Positions 23,190 to 23,723 of a DNA stretch of 23,723 nt are shown here, piece after piece. The notes beneath the pieces were generated by a model. The model was not told the DNA's origin and ran no database searches. It saw nothing but the letters and a program-made list of their open reading frames with translations. The DNA is taken from the IMG/VR virus record IMGVR_UViG_3300017703_000567, positions 1-23,723 of that record; one strand, given 5' to 3'. Within the stretch, counting starts at the first letter, position 1, and each line of letters opens with the position of its first letter. This DNA is from a virus. The translations under genes and the position numbers were made by a program.

Positions 23190-23453
23190 ATGCCGGACAG
23201 CAATGGTAACAGTTCATCGGGTTCATCTCTACAAGTGGGCACGCAAGGGCTGTCCGGTTTTTGCGTGTCCACTTGTGAGGATGGCGACAGACCAGTAACC
23301 ATTGAGTCCATGCAAATATGCAAGAAGGAATCAAATGGTGAACACATTCCAATGTTCCGTGAACCAAACCCCATAGCAAAAGGATGGGAATGGAATGTCT
23401 GTAAACTTTGTAGAAAAAACTTCCCCGTAAAACCCTATGGCAAGAAAGCGTAA
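23190..23453 (+). CDS. Small Cys-containing protein (87 aa), possible zinc-binding
   Basis: The N-terminal 20 residues are Ser/Gly/Asn-rich and disordered. Cysteines lie at 25, 29, 44, 71 and 74 (FCVSTC and VCKLC), so a small zinc ribbon or knuckle using a CX3C and a CX2C pair is possible. The C-terminus is basic (RKNFPVKPYGKKA). Not recognised. ATG 23190 is chosen over 23109 because it lies 7 nt after TATAGT and 23109 is upstream of the promoter. It overlaps the primase-like gene by 17 bp, suggesting coupling and perhaps a replication or early regulatory role. Confidence 0.6.
   Translation: MPDSNGNSSSGSSLQVGTQGLSGFCVSTCEDGDRPVTIESMQICKKESNGEHIPMFREPNPIAKGWEWNVCKLCRKNFPVKPYGKKA
23421..23426 (+). 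promoter_or_regulatory. TTCCCC start motif before primase-like gene
   Basis: TTCCCC ends 10 nt before ATG 23437, inside the end of the preceding coding region. Second plus-strand example of the motif. Confidence 0.45.
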
Positions 23454-23723
23454 ATTCATCGACTACGAAGAGGTTCGTGAAATCCCCATCCATGAGGTGG
23501 CGGAGTGGCTTGGGATGCGCATACGAAAAGATCAAAGCGGATGGGTGATGCTGGAGGAAGATGGTAAAGGAGAGACGTCGCTACACCTCTTTAATAGAAA
23601 CAATAAATGGAAACGGTTCTCCGGAATTGAGCAAAATGGGGTTAGCCAGGGTAGCACAATGGACCTTGTAATGCACATAAATGGTGTTGATTTCCAGGAG
23701 GCCGCACAACAACTTTCCCGCCA
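23437..23723 (+). CDS. Primase-like protein, N-terminal part (partial)
   Basis: The frame from ATG 23437 stays open to the right edge (95 codons). It begins MARKRKFIDYEEVREIPIHEVAEWLGMRI and continues through WVMLEEDGKGETSLHLFNRNNKWKRFSG to GSTMDLVMHINGVDFQEAAQQLS. The frame IPI..VAE.LG, then P/TSL.LF, then G..DLVM...G.DF.EA...L is that of the CHC2-type N-terminal domain of DnaG-like and phage primase/helicase proteins. The zinc-binding Cys/His set expected between these blocks is absent. The catalytic part lies outside the window, so primase, primase-helicase or another TOPRIM protein cannot be separated. It probably begins the replication module. Confidence 0.6.
   Translation, partial: MARKRKFIDYEEVREIPIHEVAEWLGMRIRKDQSGWVMLEEDGKGETSLHLFNRNNKWKRFSGIEQNGVSQGSTMDLVMHINGVDFQEAAQQLSR

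Noticed and set aside
23036-23535. Two long minus-strand frames opposite the 87-aa and primase-like genes
   Set aside because: Shadows: the plus-strand genes have promoter, start motif and recognisable domain sequence.
1-23723. tRNA, rRNA, IS element, integrase, attachment site, CRISPR array
   Set aside because: I looked for these and saw none that I could support.

Overview
This window is a piece of a tailed-phage genome (Caudoviricetes) with a short-tailed, P22/podovirus-like virion plan. The evidence is protein order and motifs. A large terminase, a P22-like portal, a scaffold, a major capsid protein, a gp4-like head-tail adaptor and a gp10-like tail-nozzle protein are present. No tape measure, tail tube or sheath gene is visible. 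I see no integrase, attachment site, tRNA, CRISPR or IS element. The bacterial host cannot be named from the sequence. TAA, TAG and TGA all serve as stops, and base composition is mixed.

Layout. Positions 1-19034 hold one long, nearly gap-free late operon on the minus strand. In transcription order it contains: a small one-TM protein (19034), portal, a structured intergenic RNA, scaffold, major capsid protein, a small hydrophilic protein, a beta-rich decoration/fibre-like protein, two Pro/Glu-rich coiled-coil proteins, gp4-like adaptor, gp10-like nozzle, a glycine-rich adhesin, three large internal/ejection-type proteins (629, 375 and 1295 aa), a 511-aa repeat-bearing surface protein, and a partial gene leaving the window at base 1. 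Divergent from it on the plus strand are an XRE-type regulator, a GT-A glycosyltransferase and TerL (19100-21654). Three minus-strand genes follow (21641-23043), one a candidate ssDNA-binding protein. A second divergent promoter region drives a small Cys-containing protein and a primase-like gene that runs off the right end.

Expression signals are the most unusual part. Canonical Shine-Dalgarno sequences are almost absent. Four genes (19034-, 19100+, 22115-, 23190+) have a TATAAT/TATAGT box 7-8 nt before the ATG, so their mRNAs should be leaderless. At nine other starts, on both strands, a TTCCCC or TTCCAA hexamer lies 8-10 nt before the start codon, where a Shine-Dalgarno would normally be. 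Between portal and scaffold, an 88-nt segment folds on paper into a three-way-junction RNA with a 21-bp closing helix whose G-U pairs point to the minus (sense) strand. CGCAA/TTGCG inverted repeats occur at both plus-strand promoters and are good candidates for the operator of the small XRE regulator.

All statements are from reading the sequence by eye. Family assignments rest on recognised motifs and gene order, not on a database search.
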